A DNA stretch of 64,000 nt from Cordylochernes scorpioides. Lineage: Eukaryota > Arthropoda > Arachnida > Pseudoscorpiones > Chernetidae. A program made the position numbers and the translations under genes. The notes under the pieces were generated by a model that worked only from the letters and a program-made list of their open reading frames with translations, searched no databases and was not told the origin of the DNA. The first letter of the stretch is position 1, and every line of letters starts with the position of its first letter. This document shows positions 9,701 to 19,276 of the stretch, in pieces. The stretch covers positions 142,566,682 to 142,630,681 of the forward strand of contig CP092865.1 in the NCBI GenBank assembly GCA_030710605.1. Reading direction: 5' to 3'.

Positions 9701-10904
9701 CCACTGGGTGATGAGGGAGATAATGACAATTCCTGTTCAAATCTTCTGGAGACACCTTTTCAATAACACCTTCAGCTAGCCATTCTTGGAACACCCTATC
9801 ATATTCGCTGAAGATACATTTAGCTCTCAATTTACGGGTTGTGTTAAAAAGTCTTCTCTCTGCAATATGACGATTGGATGGAATTCCTTCTTGGTTCCCC
9901 AGCCAAGGTAATCCTACACAAAAGCGTCCATCTTCCAGCTGATGAACAGTATTTAAGAAGTGCTGGTGTACTATTTTATCTTCTTCTAGCTTGGTAAGAT
10001 TTTCCCTGGGATCTTTTATGCCAATCGTTTCTAAATCCCACAAATAATCAACTGACATATTTCTACTGTGCATGCTGATGACCACCAGTGATGAGCAATC
10101 AGACTGCTCATCTTTCTTCGGTGAAGGGCCACAAATTGTCCATCCAAGATGTGTTTCTATAGCTGTTAGTCCATTTTCCAGCTGCTTCACACGTCCCGAC
10201 AAAAGGCTTCCATAAATATCACTGCCGATCAAAAGTTCTATCTTGGGGCTATCTCTCCCAAGATCAGACAGCCAAATTCTAGATCCTTTTAGTTCGTTCA
10301 ACCATGCTCCTTTAGGCGTCCTTGGAATCTCTCCACAAATAATGTCTTGACCCAAGAATTCAAATTCTCTCAGAGTGTCCAATTCTGATAGGTTGCTGCA
10401 TAATGCGACCGTATACACCTTATGGCATTTTGTTTCTGTTTGTGTACCACCAAACAATGAATGAGCAATATTTACATTGCCGATGGGCTTCAATTTTACT
10501 TCTAGTGCAGTGGATTCCAAAATATAGGACTTCTGAGAACCAGGGTCCAAGAGTGCTCGCACTCTTCTATAGCCATTATTTCCCATAATATTGACCATCA
10601 AGGTCATTAATGTTACATCTCTTGTACACTGCTGATTGGCTAAAGCACTCTGCACTACTTCAGAGACATGCGTCTTTTCCTTTCGGTTGCAGGGCAAGTC
10701 AGGACAAAGAAGAACGTAGTGTCCTTTGGCACAAATATTACATTGAACTGTCCTCTTGCAAGCCTTTGCAAGATGTCCAGGTTTAAGGCATTTCAGACAA
10801 CACCTCTTTTCATAGATCTTTGCTCTTTTATCCTTGAATGGCATAGATTGAGCAGTGATGCAGTCTTTACTTTGGTGATTATTTTCACAGAACAAACATC
10901 CCAT
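6738..10904 (-). CDS. pol: BEL-1 Pol polyprotein (protease, RT, RNase H, integrase)
   Basis: 1,388 residues from ATG 10904, uninterrupted. Residues 1-75 hold CCHC-type zinc knuckles (CLFCENNHQSKDC, CLKCLKPGHLAKAC, CNICAKGHYVLLC). An aspartic protease (DUF1758 type) has its active-site motif at 117-123 as LLDPGSQ, with Pro where Ser/Thr is usual. Reverse transcriptase spans about 400-620; the first catalytic Asp is D458 (VIADIRKAF) and the second box reads YIDN (533-536) instead of YxDD. Then come an RNase H region (YYWTDSTTALSWI), an integrase with a HHCC zinc finger and a D,D,E core (GVDLAGP, YSDNGTNF, WWERLIRSI), and a DUF5641-like C-terminus ending GRVVKPPQRLNL. The frame stays open 104 nt upstream past the gag stop in the -1 register, so expression by frameshifting or reinitiation is plausible. 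Confidence 0.93.
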   Translation of the reverse strand: MGCLFCENNHQSKDCITAQSMPFKDKRAKIYEKRCCLKCLKPGHLAKACKRTVQCNICAKGHYVLLCPDLPCNRKEKTHVSEVVQSALANQQCTRDVTLMTLMVNIMGNNGYRRVRALLDPGSQKSYILESTALEVKLKPIGNVNIAHSLFGGTQTETKCHKVYTVALCSNLSELDTLREFEFLGQDIICGEIPRTPKGAWLNELKGSRIWLSDLGRDSPKIELLIGSDIYGSLLSGRVKQLENGLTAIETHLGWTICGPSPKKDEQSDCSSLVVISMHSRNMSVDYLWDLETIGIKDPRENLTKLEEDKIVHQHFLNTVHQLEDGRFCVGLPWLGNQEGIPSNRHIAERRLFNTTRKLRAKCIFSEYDRVFQEWLAEGVIEKVSPEDLNRNCHYLPHHPVVKANSNTTKIRPVFDASCKDKGNLSLNDCLASGPNVIEQIPAILLKFREKAIGVIADIRKAFLQIEVKEEDRDYLRFLWWKNNHQIQVFRHKRVVFGVTCSPYLLGAVILHHLKGVSSEFGALPQKLMECLYIDNCVTSVDTEAELVDLVEKSTEIFAKAKMDLRMWQFGPIHRVKEVYSRLPPSVDIERSEEASVLGMKWNLLEDTLNVTPKFGVIINSLSKRDLLSHTQQIFDPIGFLAPVLLPAKLLIQQAWTVKTDWDEPLPSTIQENFMKWYSELDTLADIKIPRRVGHGIRAHWSLHIFCDASQSAYAAAAFLRCPENKGVSVQLLMAKSRLGPLKKTTIPRMELLACMLGVRLSRYITESLNLAAEPVYYWTDSTTALSWIKTNRQWGTFVNNRVKEICNTSGPNKWFYVPGSLNPADLPSRGCSVLQLKRTRWWEGPEWLKQPQDHWPKQLFHSDRTLVNLEIDRQVLVTTHARTEVMPWFERFSNFTKIVRINAWIRRFIRNTQKLSPSGMHSLQLSELEDAEKGIWKTVQQQVFSSRGDSINGLMIIRDDFGLIRIKSKLIERDDEYSFRYPILLPTKHHVVTCLIREFHLRHCHAGVQILSAKLRENYWILNSRRSIRSVVSQCAKCRRFSSKPVKTAPIHLPLDRVRDATAFEILGVDLAGPLYLKNKTKAWIVLFTCAVFRAIHLELVTSLSTEAFIQALRRFIARRGRPTVIYSDNGTNFVGANNALKALNWKKIVLDQNLHKISWKFIPPTAAWWGGWWERLIRSIKDLLVRILGHSSVYYEEMSTILCDVEATINSRPLTYIHEDFDSLIPLSPSMFLHDSKYVGVPDLDKLDSKKFQDRYRHCQRLREALRSRFRSEYLGQLVQKANERTPKLSVGDVVIVKVEDKRRLHWPMARIVELFSGRDGHSRVAKVRTKLGTLIRPVQKLYPLEVSSGDPILRSKGDTTIKEAHSEAKRTRCGRVVKPPQRLNL

Positions 10905-11008
10905 CTCCTTGGCAGAAAATAAACCTGCAGCTGTAGGTATATTTGAATTCTGCTTAAACTTATTTCTAAGTTTCTCTTTTGGGGAAGACCCTTCAAATCC
11001 TCTCCTGG

Positions 11009-11947
11009 CTAGAAGTCTTCTTCTTCCCCTTCCACTTCTCTTCTAAGAAAGTCCAAAAGATTGTTAAGGCGAGAGCTGGAGTTAGAATTAGAGTTTTTTG
11101 ATTCATCACAATTATTCAGCGGTGATCTCTGCCAAGCAACCAGCACATCTTCTGGCAAACAAGACTCTATCATAGGGAAAAGCCATGCTGTGTTTTCCTT
11201 GGTGTCAACACCCAAAGATTCCAGAGATCTTAGTTGTGTTTCAAGTTTGTCGTATAGTTTTGCCACTGACCGCCTTTCATCTGGTGGAGTCTTGACATTT
11301 GCCATCATTAATTTAAGCAGTTCCCTTACATATATTTCCACAAGCAAATCTTTCTGTCCATACCTTTGTTTCAAGGCTTGGACCGCTTTGGCATAGTTTT
11401 CTGCTGTTTGGGGATAGCTTTCTATGAGCTCTCTGGCTCTAGTGTTTGATTGCATAGACTGCACCAGATAATGAAACTTGTCTGCATCATGCAGCTCAGT
11501 ATCCTCATGAATCTTTTCAAATTGTGCCCAAAATGGAAGCCAATTAATTAGTTCTCCATCAAATTTTCTTATTTCGATCTTAGGAAGTTTATAACTTTTG
11601 GCCATTAATGACCCATTTGAGCTTCCCAGGGATTTAACATCACTTTTGTTATCAGAATCAATTAGTTCTCTTACCTTTCTTTCCAGGGTGATGAAGGTAT
11701 CCGAATAATGTTCTGCTTCCTCAATTTCACAATTTAAAGTATCTTCTTCTGCATCAGCCACCATCATATGATCCAACATCTTCTGGTCAAGATCCTTTAA
11801 TTTGAAATCGATGTCTTTTAATTTGCTAAATTTGTCCTTGATCACACCTAGATCAGCATTAGATTTACTTATTTCGGAATCCAAAACATTTACTACCTTA
11901 GTAAATCGCGTTCTGGTTACTGAGCGCAACTTCTTGTCACGTTCCAT
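11009..11947 (-). CDS. gag: BEL-1 Gag (DUF1759 family)
   Basis: 312 residues from ATG 11947 (MERDKKLRSV). This start is chosen because it is the first ATG after the 5' LTR; its A is also the last base of the primer-binding site. A coiled-coil-like charged N-terminal region (about 15-110) is followed by the DUF1759 capsid-like part (KLPKIEIRKFDGELINWLPF near 130, then YLVQSMQ, ARELIESYPQTAENYAKAV and LKQRYG), the standard BEL/Pao Gag signature. The Ser/Asn-rich tail ends VEGEEEDF. Zinc knuckles are not in this frame but at the start of the pol frame, so they reach Gag only if frames are joined. It forms the particle that packages element RNA. Confidence 0.9.
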   Translation of the reverse strand: MERDKKLRSVTRTRFTKVVNVLDSEISKSNADLGVIKDKFSKLKDIDFKLKDLDQKMLDHMMVADAEEDTLNCEIEEAEHYSDTFITLERKVRELIDSDNKSDVKSLGSSNGSLMAKSYKLPKIEIRKFDGELINWLPFWAQFEKIHEDTELHDADKFHYLVQSMQSNTRARELIESYPQTAENYAKAVQALKQRYGQKDLLVEIYVRELLKLMMANVKTPPDERRSVAKLYDKLETQLRSLESLGVDTKENTAWLFPMIESCLPEDVLVAWQRSPLNNCDESKNSNSNSSSRLNNLLDFLRREVEGEEEDF

Positions 11948-11963
11948 CCTGGCAGGCTCGCCA
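11947..11963 (-). other. BEL-1 primer-binding site (tRNA-Arg-like)
   Basis: On the minus strand TGGCGAGCCTGCCAGGA lies 4 nt after the 5' LTR. Its complement, TCCTGGCAGGCTCG plus CCA, matches the 3' ends of animal tRNA-Arg(ACG) genes with at most one difference, depending on species. TGG start and position fit a minus-strand primer site. Confidence 0.7.
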
Positions 11964-11967
11964 CTTT

Positions 11968-12275
11968 TGTTAATTAATAACAAAACTAAATAGAATTTAC
12001 TAAAAAGCCTTTATTTATTGCTTTTAATTATAATTAAATTTTAAACATATTAAAGATAATATTATTTATTTACACATATAACTATATGTAAATTAAAGAA
12101 CAAAAGGAAAAGAAACCAAAAAAACGTAAACATTGGCGACCGCCATTTTTCTTTGTCTGCAGCAACAGTTGTATAGTCGATCCTGCGCAGGCGCACACCA
12201 CGCCCGCGGCCACCGCGTGCTGCTCGATGGGGCCGTGTTTTCGAGCCGCTTGCTCACTAAAATGGATATTTAACA
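11968..12275 (-). repeat. BEL-1 5' LTR
   Basis: 308 bp, identical to the 3' LTR; it drives transcription towards lower coordinates. Followed on the plus strand by the GGGTA target duplication at 12276-12280. Confidence 0.95.
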
Positions 12276-12440
12276 GGGTAGTTGGGGTTCAGGGTAACAG
12301 GAACTTTGTTAAAATAATCTCTTTTTTCAAGTTATATTTATTTCAAAGAATAGTTGAGGAACTTTGCAATCTATAAAAAGCTCATTTGTGCATTATAAGT
12401 CATGCCCTCCAATATGAATATATATATAGAGTACTGTATA

Positions 12441-12634
12441 TGTAATATATCAGCGTGAAATATTCTGTGAACATTTTATTGCTTCTGTAATTCTCAAGTT
12501 GTGATCATCATAGTTGTTTTGAATATATATAATTCGCATTATTTTCTTTTTTGCAATCATTTAATTTAATATTTTTGTGTTTATTTCTTTTGATTAAATA
12601 TTCAAATATATATAAATATATATATATATATATT
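12441..12634 (+). repeat. Ty3-type LTR, 5' portion, interrupted by BEL-2
   Basis: TGTAATATATCAGCG... matches 29570 onward with few differences for about 190 bases up to an AT dinucleotide tract, where BEL-2 inserted (target duplication ATATT at 12630-12634). The 29570 copy directly follows a Ty3-like pol tail, which identifies both as LTRs of one element on plus. Confidence 0.7.
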
Positions 12635-13038
12635 TGTTTTGTTTCCCACACTTGGCAAATACGCAAGTAGGAAAAGCAGAATGATTGTTTACAAAATAAT
12701 TTGTTCTCGTTAGGCTTAATTGAATAGAATGTTTATACTAGTGTAAAGAAACAAATTTACTTATCTTTGGTCAGGCAATCATCCCAAGCTTTACAAATGA
12801 ATTTATTTTATTTTTCTTTACAATGAATATTTAAAGAATACGATTTAAAGCCGCAGCTATGAAAGGCATTGTCCTTTAGTGGCGCGCGTTGGTAAGAATC
12901 TTCTAGAAGGTGGCGAGCTCCCTCTGGCGGCGCAGCCAGACGGCCTCCCATTGGTCAGCGATGACGCAGTTCCTTCACCGCTGCGCGTACACCGCCGCGC
13001 GCTGCCTTCTGCTACCTATGTTAGAATAAAACGAAACA
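12635..13038 (-). repeat. BEL-2 3' LTR (allele A)
   Basis: 404 bp, TGTTTTGTTTCCC to ACGAAACA on plus. A GC-rich promoter-like block lies at about 12880-13015. Compared with 18329-18730 it carries CACACTTGG for CACTTGG and a few substitutions. Confidence 0.9.
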
Positions 13039-13143
13039 TACTCCCCTCCTGTGGACGTAGTCCACACACATGGCAAAAGAAAAGGATCACATAGTGTAGA
13101 AAGTTTTTTTTTTTAGGAAGAAGAAGAAGAAGAAGAAGAAGAA

Positions 13144-16100
13144 TTAGAATGGCAGAAGTGCAATCCTCGAGATGGGTCTTATTAGATGATGTTGTTTCTC
13201 TGTTTGAAGTTCCACAACTCGGACATTGCCATCCGCTCCAGGTGACACCTTGGTGATGCGGCCAAGGCTCCACTGCATTGAAGGCATAGGAAAGTCTTTT
13301 ACCAACACCAAATCTCCAACCTTCAGGTTGGAAGAGGGTTTTTTCCACTTGGACCGTTGTTGCAGATTGTTCAGATATTCCCTGGACCATCTTTGCCAGA
13401 AAACATCTCTGGCCTTTTGAATTAATTTCCATCTAGTTAAGTAGTTGTCATTAGGGTGATAACTGGGCTCTGGGAGTGCTGTTAATGGTCTTCCAATCAA
13501 AAAATGTCCTGGAGTGAGAGGGTTGAAATCATTTGGATCCGAACTCATCGGATACAACGGCGAGAATTCAAGCACGCTTCAATTTGACTTGTCAGAGTAT
13601 TGAGTTCTTCAAAATTTACAACTGCAAATTTTAAACAGCTTAGGAGATGATACTTCAATTATTTAATTCCTGCTTCCCAAATGCCGCCGAAGTTTGGAGC
13701 AGATGGAGGTATAAAATGCCAAGTGATGTGTTCATTAGCGACATAACTTTGAATTGAAGAATCCTTTACAAGTTGATGTATATTATTCAAAATATTCTTA
13801 GCTTCTTTAAAGTTAGTAGCGTTGTCGGTGAAAATATCAGAGGGTTTTCCTCGACGAGAGATGAATCTTCTAAAAGCAGCGAGGAAGGCAGGGGTTGACA
13901 GATCTGAAACTATCTCAAGGTGAATAGCCTTCGTTGAGAAACAAATGATTAATGCTATATATGATTTTAATGTTACTTTTGTTCTTATGACATTAGGTTT
14001 AGTTATAAATGGTCCTGCGAAGTCTATTCCTGTTTTGCTAAAAGGGCTTGAGGGTATGATTCTATGGATAGGCAGATCTCCCATGATTTGTTTTGACACT
14101 TGGCGTTTCGTCTTGAAACATGTCATGCAACGATTAATGAGCTTTTTTACTAGAATTCTACTGGATGGAATCCAGTACTTTTGTCGGATGGCACACAGAG
14201 TTAATTGGAGACCAGAATGAAGATACTTTACGTGGAATTGTTGAACAATAAATTCTGTAACAAAATGGTTTTTGAAGAATTATTGGATGCTTCTCATTGA
14301 ATTGCAGGTTGGATTTGCGCAGTCGACCTCCTACACGTAGAATTCCTGATGAATCAATAAATGGGTTTAAGGATAAAAGTTTTGAGTTTGATGGTAGTAC
14401 TTTGCTTTGATTACAACATTGAATTTCAGTTTTAAATTCTGAACTTTGAATGATTTGAATAAGAGTTCGAATTGAATTATCGAGCTCATTAGAGGACAAT
14501 TCTTTGTGTTTTATTTTGTCGTTGCTGTGTCTAGCATTGTGGATAAATCTTAGGAGCCATGCCGTAACTCTGCTCAGCTTCCTGAATGTTGAAAATTTAA
14601 AAATAAAGTCTAGAATAGGACAAGTAGTGAAATGAACAATCGGAACAGTCTTTCTTTTTCATGACAAACTTCTTTTGGAAGTTCATATGTGATTGGTAGC
14701 GGATCTTGTAAACTTGAGTTTGATAGCCAATCAGGACCATTCCACCAAAGTGAATGGTTTACTAGTTCTGAAGAAGTTATACCTCTGGAGGCGCAATCTG
14801 CAGGATTATCCTTGGTAGACACATAGTACCAAGAAGATTGCAGAGTTAGTCGCTGAATTTCTGCAATCCGGTTACCAACAAAAGGTTTCCAATGTTTTGA
14901 TTCAGATTTTATCCAACATAAAACAATCTGTGAATCTGTCCACAAAATTACTTGGTCAATCTGCAACAGCAATGAGCTGCAAATGGAATCATATAAATTT
15001 GAAAGGAGAAGAGCAGCACAAAGCTCCAGACGAGGTATTGACGTTGCCTTCAAGGGAGCGACTTTTGTCTTGGCAGCAATCAATGTGACTTGAACCTGAC
15101 CAGATTTAAAACGAGATTTCATATAAACAACTGATGAATATGCAGATTCGGAAGCATCACAAAATCCATGGAGTTCTAAAGAATGTATGAGTCCCTTGCA
15201 GGAAATATATCTAGGAATTTTAATATGATTTAGCATGGCCAAATCCATTTTCACTCTCCTCCAATGAGAACACAACGATTCAGACAAGGGATCATTCCAA
15301 TCCAAATCCTGTTTCCACAAAGTTTGGAACAGAATCTTGAAGCTAATGATCACCGGTGATAACCATCCCAAAGGGTCATAAATTCGAGAAATGTCCGATA
15401 ACAATTGTCTTTTAGAATATACGTCTTTTAGTGAATTGACTGTAATTGTGAAATTATCCGTGGATGGATTCCAATTTATCCCAAGAATCTTAACAGATGA
15501 ATTATCACCGATTTCATATGAATCATGTGCTTTCAGCGCTTCTGGTACCTCTGAAAGAACCTCAGGGACATTTGACATCCATTTTCTTATGCAAAAGCCA
15601 CCAGATAAAAGGATTTTCCGGATATCATCAATGAGAACTTTTGCTTCTTCGATTGTTGTTGCGCCTGAAAGTAGGTCGTCTACATAAAAATCAGTTTTCA
15701 TGATTTTAGATACCTCTGGGAACAGGAGTTCTTTGTCGGTGGCAAGTTGCATCAAGGTACGGATTGCAAGATATGGTGCACACGACATTCCATAAGTTAC
15801 TGTGAGCAATCTATACTCCAATAAAGATTCCAATGGACTATTTCTCCAGAAGATTCTCTGAAAGTCGAGATCAGAAGAGTTCACTTTTATCTGTCTGTAC
15901 ATTTTTTCAATATCTCCCGTAAAAGCTATAGGATTAGTACGAAACTTCACAAGAATATTGAAAATATCATGCTGTAATTTTGGTCCAGTATGAAGAAAAT
16001 CATTTAAGGAGTAATTGTTGCTCGTTTTGCACGATGCATCAAACACTACTCTTAATTTAGTAGTGCTGCTCTGCTCACGCAGAACGCAATGGTGAGGTAT

Positions 16101-17717
16101 ATAATAGCACTTGTCTGATGGTTTGTCACGTTCGTTTTTCGGAATGAGCTCCATGTGGTTGAGAGAAAGATATTCCATCATGAAATCCTTATATTGCTGA
16201 AGAAGATTCGAAGATTTGTGCAATTTTCTCTCAAGAGCAAGAAATCGTTTCATGGCATTCTGACGTGAGTCTCCGAGATTAGGCACAGATTTAAACGGTA
16301 GACCAACAGAATATCTTCCATCTGTTGATATGCAAAAGTTTTTGTCATAAATGTCCCCGCAACTCTTCTCCTCTTTAGTCAATGGAAGAGCGGCAGGAAC
16401 CGATTCCAATTCAAAAAACTTTCGCAGATTATCATCTCCTTGGGATGTTGAGCATAATGAGATATAGCTGTTTCCAGTCTCAGAACTGGAAACATTTCCT
16501 GAAAGTATCCATCCTAACTTGGAACTACAGGTAGTGGGTCCTGGATAATTTTGGAATCGTAGTTTTCCTGTATATAAAAATGGGGCTAGGTCTGCACCAA
16601 TTACTAAATCAATGGGACTTGTTTTATCAAAATTGGGATCTGCTAATAAAGTATTCTTAAGATGAGGCCAATTATCTCTATTTATCAGAAAATTAGGTAA
16701 ATCAACAGCGATTTGATCGAGTATTATGGATTAAATTTTGAATATTCTATCAGAAAAATGAGGCTTAAATTGAAGAAAAGTCTCACTAGCAGACTGCTGT
16801 ATTGGTTGGTTACCAATTCCAAAAACTGCGAGTTGGCTCTTTTTAACAGGAAGATTCAACTTTTCACGACAATTTTCTGTTATTAGACTTCTTTGAGAAC
16901 CAGTATCAATCAAAGCTCTGCATGGATGAAACGATCCATTTTCTGCTCTCACTCTCACGATAGCAGTAGATAATAAGATTGTCTCATTGGGCTTTGTTGT
17001 ATCACTGAGAAAACATGAAACGCTAGATTGGGCAATTGGGGCTTCAATTGAAGTGGTATTCAAAGGTTCGGGTTGGAAGGAATGCAAAAGAGTGTGATGT
17101 TTTCTGTTGCATGATTTACAATGCATAGTGATTTTACATGATGTTACTCTGTGGTTGGATCGCAAACAATTGAAACAAAGGTTATTGGTTTTTACTATGT
17201 TCCATCTTTCAAGGAGAGAACTTTTATGGAACTTGTCACATTTGAATATAGGATGTGAATTTTTGCATAATAGGCATTTATCATCACCTTTTGAAATAGA
17301 ATTATATACATGTGTTTGTTTCACTACAGATTTATCCTCTTTAGCATAACCTTTTATCGATTGCAAACTTTTTGCTTGTTTTTCAAGAAACATAATAAAA
17401 TTTTCGTAGGATGGAAAGCCATCATCTATCAACGTCAATTCCCATTGCCTTTTCAAATCATCACCTATTTTTCTTTGTAGGAAATGTATTAGAAAGATAT
17501 CAACAAGTGTATTTCTCTCCAAACCCAGTGATTTCAAATTTCTCATGGCTTCATTACATATATCTAGTAGTTCGAAAATGGCCTTGGAATTTATTTGTTT
17601 TAAAGGTTTTAAAGTGAATAATTTTGTACATTGTGAAAAGGCAAGTTCTTTTTTGTTATCAAATCTGGAGACCAATGTGGCCCAAGCATGGGCATAGTTT
17701 TCATCAATAACAGGAAA
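13144..17717 (-). pseudogene. pol: BEL-2 pol (allele A), broken
   Basis: In order on minus: C-terminal half of gag with CCHC knuckles (about 16731-17717), protease (ALIDTGSQRSLI, canonical DTG), RT with a canonical FYVDDLLSG box, RNase H (ILWTDSQIVLCWI), integrase (GIDFAGPF, FTDNATNF, GGIWEAGIK) and a DUF5641-like end (VGDLVLVKDF). Breaks: TAA at 16731-16733 (serine in allele B); a 1-bp loss near 14655 (intact in allele B); and, shared by both alleles, a frameshift near 14272 in the integrase zinc finger, TAA at 13659-13661 in the integrase core, and a frameshift near 13570. It is therefore inactive. Confidence 0.88.
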
Positions 17718-18221
17718 TCACCTAATAAGTCGTTCAGAGTCTCCAGTAACAGCTGATTGTAAATATTGCAGCTTTTGTGAATCAGTTAGAGCAGTATTGG
17801 AATCAATAGACAAAGAAAACAATTGCTTGAAACTAAGCCATTCGTTAACATCACCAGAAAATGAAGGTAAATTAAATTTAGGAAGCTCTATTTTACTTGT
17901 GGTTGATTGATTTAGATCATCAATTTTGCTTGAACTGGCTGTACAAGATACTTTATTGATATTCGCCACTAAATTTCTAAGATTATCCTTGTATTGCATA
18001 AGTCTAGAAAAGTAAACTTCATCATCAAATTCAGAAAATGTTAAAAGACTACAATAAGTTTTTTCAATGTTAGATTTTATATCTAAAATATCTTTTTTAA
18101 ATGTCTGTAAATTTGTATCATCCTTCGATTCAATCATCTTGAGCGAAATTTGTTCAAAATAATCCGCTTGTTTGAAATGAAATTCAAGAATATTTAAAGT
18201 AGCTTTAAATTTGGCAGCCAT
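17718..18221 (-). pseudogene. gag: BEL-2 gag N-terminal part (allele A)
   Basis: 167 residues from an ATG 107 bp inside the 5' LTR edge: MAAKFKATLNILEF, a helical N-terminal region, then the DUF1759 segment (KIELPKFNLPSFSGDVNEWL, YLQSAVTGDSERLIR). It ends at TGA 17718-17720 in the middle of the domain; the frame continues past it (FPVIDENYAHAWATLVSRF). The same TGA is in allele B, so it predates the split of the alleles. A nonsense mutation is more likely than programmed readthrough, because other breaks follow. Confidence 0.8.
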
Positions 18222-18309
18222 CTTTAATCTTTGTTATTATTAATTTTAATAATATATTTCAAAAATGAATTATAATTATTTATATTTAAATAATTATTTA
18301 ATAGATTTA

Positions 18310-18328
18310 TTCCCGGGTTTCGGTACAA
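18310..18328 (-). other. BEL-2 primer-binding site (tRNA-Phe)
   Basis: The complement of the tRNA-Phe 3' end (CCCGGGTTTCGG-ACCA) abuts the 5' LTR. Allele A has lost one base of the CCA pairing (CGGTACAATG); allele B at 26513-26531 reads TGGTACCGAAACCCGGG on minus, one mismatch to tRNA-Phe(GAA). Confidence 0.75.
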
Positions 18329-18730
18329 TGTTTTGTTTCCCACTTGGCAAATACGCAAGTAGGAAAAGCAGAATGATTGTTTGCAAAATAATTTGTTCTC
18401 GTTAGGCTTAATTGAATAGAATGTTTATTCTAGTGTAAAGAAACAAATTTACTTATCTTTGGTCAGGCAATCATCCCAAGCTTTACAAATAAATTTATTT
18501 TATTTTTCTTTACAATGAATATTTAAAGAATACGATTTAAAGCCGCATCTATGAAAAGCATTGTCCTTTAGTGGCGCGCGTTGGTAAGAATCTTCTAGAA
18601 GGTGGCGAGCTCCCTCTGGCGGCGCAGCCAGACGGCCTCCCATTGGTCAGCGATGACGCAGTTCCTTCACCGCTGCGCGTACACCGCCGCGCGCTGCCTT
18701 CTGCTACCTATGTTAGAATAAAACGAAACA
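18329..18730 (-). repeat. BEL-2 5' LTR (allele A)
   Basis: 402 bp, paired with 12635-13038; followed by the ATATT target duplication. Confidence 0.9.
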
Positions 18731-18869
18731 ATATTAGTAAATTAAATTTTATTGCCATCTATCGTTAAAATTTTACACAAATAAATTTACTGGCAATGCG
18801 TTTCTTTTTTAAATATCATCAAATATTATCTCTACAGACCTTACTGCAATGATATGAGTTATTGAATGA

Positions 18870-19276
18870 GAGGGCCTGGCAGAGAGAGCTGTCAAGATGA
18901 TAAAAATGGCATTAGACAAAAATAAAAGAAAACCTGTGGATACCATTCAGGACACGCTATCAAAAATTTTGCTGGCATATCGTAGCACCCCTCATGAAAC
19001 AACCCCAAGAATGCTCTGTCAGAACTCTTTATTGGGCGTTCCCTTCGAACCCTACTATCAATTATACATCCAAATCTGGAATCAAGAGTAAAAGAGCAGC
19101 AGGCCAGGCAAATGAAATACGACCACGGATTTCAACAAGATGAGTTTGGAATAGATGACATGGTTTGGTGTCGAAATTTTAGAGGCGGTGATCGATGGAT
19201 TCCAGGCAGAATAGTGGGGAGAAAAGGATCCCGAGTCTACAGTTTTAATACACTGACAGGTCAAAAGTTATCATAG
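18870..19276 (+). pseudogene. Ty3-type integrase C-terminal fragment (allele A)
   Basis: The frame begins GLAERAVKMIKMALD and continues LLAYRSTPHETTP, the stretch following the catalytic Glu of Ty3/Gypsy integrases. A frameshift near 19080 moves to a second frame with DMVWCRNFRGGDRWIPGRIV, the SH3-like C-terminal domain, ending at TAG 19274. Everything 5' of the catalytic Glu is missing. This is the remnant of the element whose LTR pieces lie at 12441 and 29570. The identical remnant at 27073-27479 is the allelic copy. Confidence 0.75.

Larger units (their letters stand above)
6349..12275 (-). mobile_element. BEL-1: complete BEL/Pao LTR retrotransposon
   Basis: A 5,927-bp element on the minus strand with identical 308-bp LTRs at 6349-6656 and 11968-12275, both with TG...CA ends, flanked by a 5-bp GGGTA target duplication (6344-6348 and 12276-12280). 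Order in transcription direction: LTR, tRNA-Arg-like primer site, gag, pol, polypurine stretch, LTR. Both frames are open over their full length. Identical LTRs imply a recent insertion, since LTRs are made identical at integration and diverge afterwards. Pol order (zinc knuckles, protease, RT, RNase H, integrase, C-terminal domain) is that of BEL/Pao. Confidence 0.95.
12635..18730 (-). mobile_element. BEL-2 (allele A): decayed BEL/Pao retrotransposon
   Basis: 6,096 bp on minus with LTRs at 12635-13038 (404 bp) and 18329-18730 (402 bp), TG...CA ends, and an ATATT target duplication (12630-12634 and 18731-18735). The LTRs differ at roughly half a dozen sites, including a 2-bp indel, so it is older than BEL-1. 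Gag and pol are broken by stops and frameshifts. Nearly the same sequence recurs at 21204-26933 beyond an assembly gap. BEL-2 is clearly different from BEL-1 in sequence and uses a different primer tRNA. Confidence 0.92.
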
